64,000 bases of DNA from contig MNCI01002812.1 of assembly GCA_015680685.1 (NCBI GenBank), forward strand, positions 724,830 through 788,829. Reading direction: 5' to 3'. Positions 61,110-64,000 of the stretch are shown piece after piece. Origin of the DNA: Gnetum montanum (Eukaryota > Streptophyta > Gnetopsida > Gnetales > Gnetaceae). A model generated the notes under the pieces. The model saw nothing but the letters and a program-made list of their open reading frames with translations, was not told where the DNA came from and did no database searches. The position numbers and the translations under genes were made by a program. Position 1 is the first letter of the stretch; each line of letters opens with the position of its first letter.

Positions 61110-61418
61110 CTTTGAAAGGTAGAATTGTATCAAAACCTAATTTTTTTTTATTATATGTAACTTTAAGACATGTAGTAAACATGATGTTTTACAACTAGTA
61201 TACATTTTGATTAGGATTAAGGAGAGGGAAGGAGGGGAAATGCATTGAAACCCAAAATAATTTAACTATAATGATGAGGTTTAAGCCTACTGATAAGTAT
61301 CTTCATTTAGAAACTCCAAGTCATGGGTTTGATTCTAGTGGACAATACTAAGTTATTTGACTAGATGTATTAGAAGTAAATCCCAACTCTAGGCACCTTC
61401 ATGACATAATTATTCCCA
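60059..61418. other. AT-rich region with microsatellites, no gene
   Basis: Begins where homology to copy A stops. It contains (AT)n with flanking CA repeats (60818-60845) and a long (CT)n (61029-61104). The ORF at 60888-61115 is read through the CT tract and is an artefact; 60474-60731 has no domain. Confidence 0.6.
61029..61104. repeat. (CT)n microsatellite
   Basis: About 75 bases of nearly pure CT with one interruption (CTTTCT). Confidence 0.95.
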
Positions 61419-62035
61419 GAATAAGATATTGTATTTAGCCCATACTTATTTTCCATTATTATAGATGAATTAACAAAGGAAATACAATATGAAATCACTT
61501 GGTATAGAATATTTGCAGATGATATTATGTTGGTGGATACAACTCAAAAGAATATTTTTTCTAAAATGAGGAAGTGAAGACATGATCTAAAATCAAAAGG
61601 CTCAAAAATTACTAGAAGTAAGACAGAATATATGGAATACAATTTTAATAAAAGCATAAATATTTGGGAAATAGAAGTGAAAATTCAAGGTAAAAAAAGG
61701 TCCCTCACTACAAATAGTTTCATAATCAATCCTCCAATCAAATGGTGAAATTGATAAAGATATCAAAAATAGAATTGAGACAAGATGGTCAAAATAGAGA
61801 GAAGCTAGTGGTGTTTTATGTGATAAAAGAATACCAATAAAATTAAAAGAAAAATTTTATAGGATAATAATCAAACCTACTATCTTATATGATGTTGAAT
61901 ATTGTGCAAATACAAAAGAGGCATGAACAACAAATCAATGTGGCAAAAATGTGAATTCTTTGATGGATATTGAATTATACTAGAAGAAATAAAATACATA
62001 ATATAGACATGTGTAAATTATTGTATGAAGTGGGA
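61419..62035 (+). pseudogene. LINE (non-LTR retrotransposon) reverse transcriptase fragment
   Basis: Plus-strand RT remnant. SPYLFSIIIDELTKEIQYE (61437-61493) is followed by WYRIFADDIMLVDTTQKN, with the catalytic FADD at about 61514. Then SKTEYMEYNF, GVLCDKRIPIKLKEKFYR and PTILYDVEY (about 61810-61900), and after a frameshift KRHEQQINVAKM and NKIHNIDMCKLLYEV (to about 62030). This is the palm-to-thumb part of a LINE-type RT. The endonuclease and N-terminal RT are absent, so it is 5' truncated, as usual for LINEs. Stops and frameshifts show that it is inactive. Confidence 0.88.
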
Positions 62036-62069
62036 GGAAGCTGTTGCTATAAAGAACTAGTCATCTATC

Positions 62070-62460
62070 ACTACAGCAAACATCCTTTGGAATAATGTGT
62101 TTTATAGGTTTAAAATCCCATGAATCTTGATATTTGATAATGGTACACATTTTACTAGTAAGGTTTTCAAGAAATTATTAGAATCTTATGGAGTTTATCA
62201 TAAGTTAACTTCCTCTTATCATCTACAACCTATGACAAAGTGAAAGTTACTAACCATGAAATTGTTAGAATATTGATAAAAATAGTTAATATGTACATAA
62301 GAGATTAGGCTAATAAGCTGAATGATATCCTTTGGGCCTATCGAATAGCATGGAAAAATCTTATGCTAAACACTTCATTTGAGTTGTTCTATGGATAGGT
62401 TCCATGACTTCCTATTGATCTTAAAATGAAAACATTAGGTAGTATTGTGAATTTTGATAT
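62070..62460 (+). pseudogene. Ty3/gypsy integrase core fragment
   Basis: Plus-strand integrase core: ILIFDNGTHFTSKVFKKLLE (about 62125-62185, with the second catalytic Asp), then YGVYHKLTSSYH, where the usual PQ-x-NGQ-x-E segment is damaged, then LNDILWAYRIAWKNLM and NTSFELFYG with VPWLPI-like sequence after it. It comes from a different Ty3 lineage than composites A and B, since DNGTHFTS and SFELFYG differ from their motifs. It directly follows the LINE fragment. Confidence 0.85.
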
Positions 62461-63278
62461 GACCTTAGATTCTACTTAAAAAGAGAGGTTGATTAACCTC
62501 AACCTTTCCAATCAATCATTCATGATCTTTTCTTTTTCCTAAGTGTGTTTGTGTGTATATGGAAAAATCAACTAATGTTCTTTACGAATGCTTACCCAAT
62601 AAGCCAATGATGGATGGGTGAGTTACAGATGTAATGATGATGTAGAAGTGTCAAATGGTTCCAACGTGAAGCCTCAATTAATGGAATGTCCATACAACAA
62701 AATTCACCCATCCATTTTCTTCTATCCACAATCAATGAACCAAGCTTAGATTTAGCAGGGATCTTAGACTCACATTACAATTCGTTGAAGTTGATGCTAC
62801 TACAACCATGGGTAAATGGTGAATCCACATGATAGGATGTGATCTCTAAAATCCTAGAAGCATGCTTGGTCACTTAAAGGAAAAGGCTATGTCATTAAGG
62901 ATCCTTGTGACCACTGAATAGGTCAAATTCATGTGATTGTACCAAGGTTCACATGTTTCCTTACCTAGCTACCCTAGTCAAAAGAGGTTTGCAATCTTAC
63001 AAACCTATGAGTGCCATGTGGTGAGAAATGAATTTTCCTATCATGCAAGTCAAAGATCCTAGGTATTGATCTAACACTGCAATTTTTCCTCACATAACAT
63101 TAAAATTCCTCTTCTCATAAAAAGTAAAAGATAAAAGAAAAGATGAAAAAGAAAAAGAATATATATATATATATCTATATAATATGATGATGAAAAGAAT
63201 AGGTGAGTGAAAGAGTAATGTAATATTATTATTATTGGCAGACACAAATTGGTGCTTTTACCATCTCAGGCCAATCAT
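62461..63278. other. Downstream part of the integrase relic and simple repeats
   Basis: Weak coding remnants in the plus-strand frame up to about 62960, no clear domain. A purine-rich tract (63118-63160), (AT)n (63160-63182) and (ATT)n (63224-63237) follow. Confidence 0.4.
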
Positions 63279-64000
63279 GTAATTACTCAACTAAGCCAAA
63301 GCAAGTGGTTGAATCAATACCCATGTAAGCCTTTTTTAGGTTCAACTCATTGTCTAGATCACTTGAATTCCAATGTANATGGTCCTTAAAGTATAGAGAT
63401 AAAGTAATTTAATAGCTAATTTAATCTAACTAATTAACTAATCTCTAATTAATCCTAACATAAGTATCTGGTCTCACTTTCCATACACATCCTGAACACA
63501 TACAACACTACTAGGCTACCAAGTGTTAAGCACTGTTGGGATTACCAAGTGTTCTATGTTATGATCGAAGTGGTCATACTTATGTGTTTAATCTATTTAG
63601 CTTAATTAATTAGTTAATAAATCTAAGTCTATTTTAGCTTAATTAATTACATAATTAATGAAAACAAAAAATGCAAAAATAAATCATTAATCTATTCCAA
63701 GTGCTACAAGGTTTGATCAAAAGGCTCATCTTTATTGCAGTTCATACTAATGTGCTCAAGTATATCAATGCTTGAATAAAGATCTATATACTTTTTGACT
63801 CCTATTGTGGGCACTCAAAGAAATATTCCAACTTTCAAATGACAAAATTGTAAGAGCTCTACTACAACTATGACTTGACCTCCCATAAACATGGCTGGTA
63901 AGCACATATTTATAGACTTTATTATGGAGTTGTGTTGACAAAGCCCCATAAACACAGCAAATGCTATGTCAATGTAGCCTTGTCAACAAGGCAACACCAC
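63279..64000 (-). repeat. Partial Tat-type LTR at the right window edge
   Basis: Diverged relative of the LTRs at 27151 and 31318 in the same orientation. It shares ACCAAGTGTT-type blocks near 63515, CATCTTTATTGCAGTTCATA (about 63729), GAATAAAG (about 63774), GTGGGCACT (about 63806) and the TATA CATATTTATAG (63905-63915). The left end is approximate and the element continues beyond the window. A single N lies at 63377. Confidence 0.6.

Noticed and set aside
60888-61115. ORF with Ser-Leu repeats
   Set aside because: It is read through the (CT)n microsatellite.

Overview
This window looks like the repeat-rich nuclear DNA of a seed plant, most likely a gymnosperm or another plant with a very large genome. 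The evidence is nested, heavily decayed Ty3/gypsy LTR retrotransposons with Tat-lineage traits, strong CpG depletion, a non-LTR retrotransposon relic, plant-style introns, and no intact host gene. I see no bacterial operon, CRISPR array, rRNA or tRNA. Almost every open reading frame is a fragment of a broken mobile-element gene. The species is inference.

Layout: 1-527 is the 3' end of a spliced plus-strand gene (copy C). 770-2750 is a 22-23 bp tandem array. 2752 to about 26600 is composite element A: a minus-strand LTR-like end (2752-4215), minus-strand pol (4390-7170), a tandem array of roughly 375 bp units (7790-11330), then a plus-strand gene of about eight exons (11753-26600). That gene is split by a complete 9.3 kb LTR element with only gag and protease (14574-23842; TSD GGCAC/GGTAC). 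27151-32265 is a complete minus-strand LTR element with a perfect AATTT TSD. 33280-34220 is a CpG-retaining stretch. 35192-43260 is a plus-strand Tat-type relic (LTR, PBS, gag, protease, an extra ORF). 43302-60058 is composite element B, a second diverged copy of A in the same orientation, interrupted by a 3.2 kb insertion (49192-52404) that carries a fragment of the cysteine desulfurase gene NFS1. 60059-64000 holds AT-rich DNA, a LINE reverse-transcriptase relic, a Ty3 integrase relic and part of another LTR.

The most notable object is the plus-strand gene antisense to the retroelement pol in A and B, with a third 3' fragment at the window start. All copies keep matching intron boundaries while their exons have accumulated stops. 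Extra ORFs, some antisense and some resembling plant mobile-domain proteins, are known in Tat-lineage elements. A multi-exon antisense passenger would be compatible with retrotransposition, because its introns are not recognised in the sense genomic RNA. I cannot tell from this window whether it is a true passenger or a neighbouring gene caught in a DNA-level duplication.

A second theme is division of labour. The 14574-23842 element has gag-protease but no pol; A and B have pol but no visible gag. Both carry the same spacer motif around the place where the other half should be.
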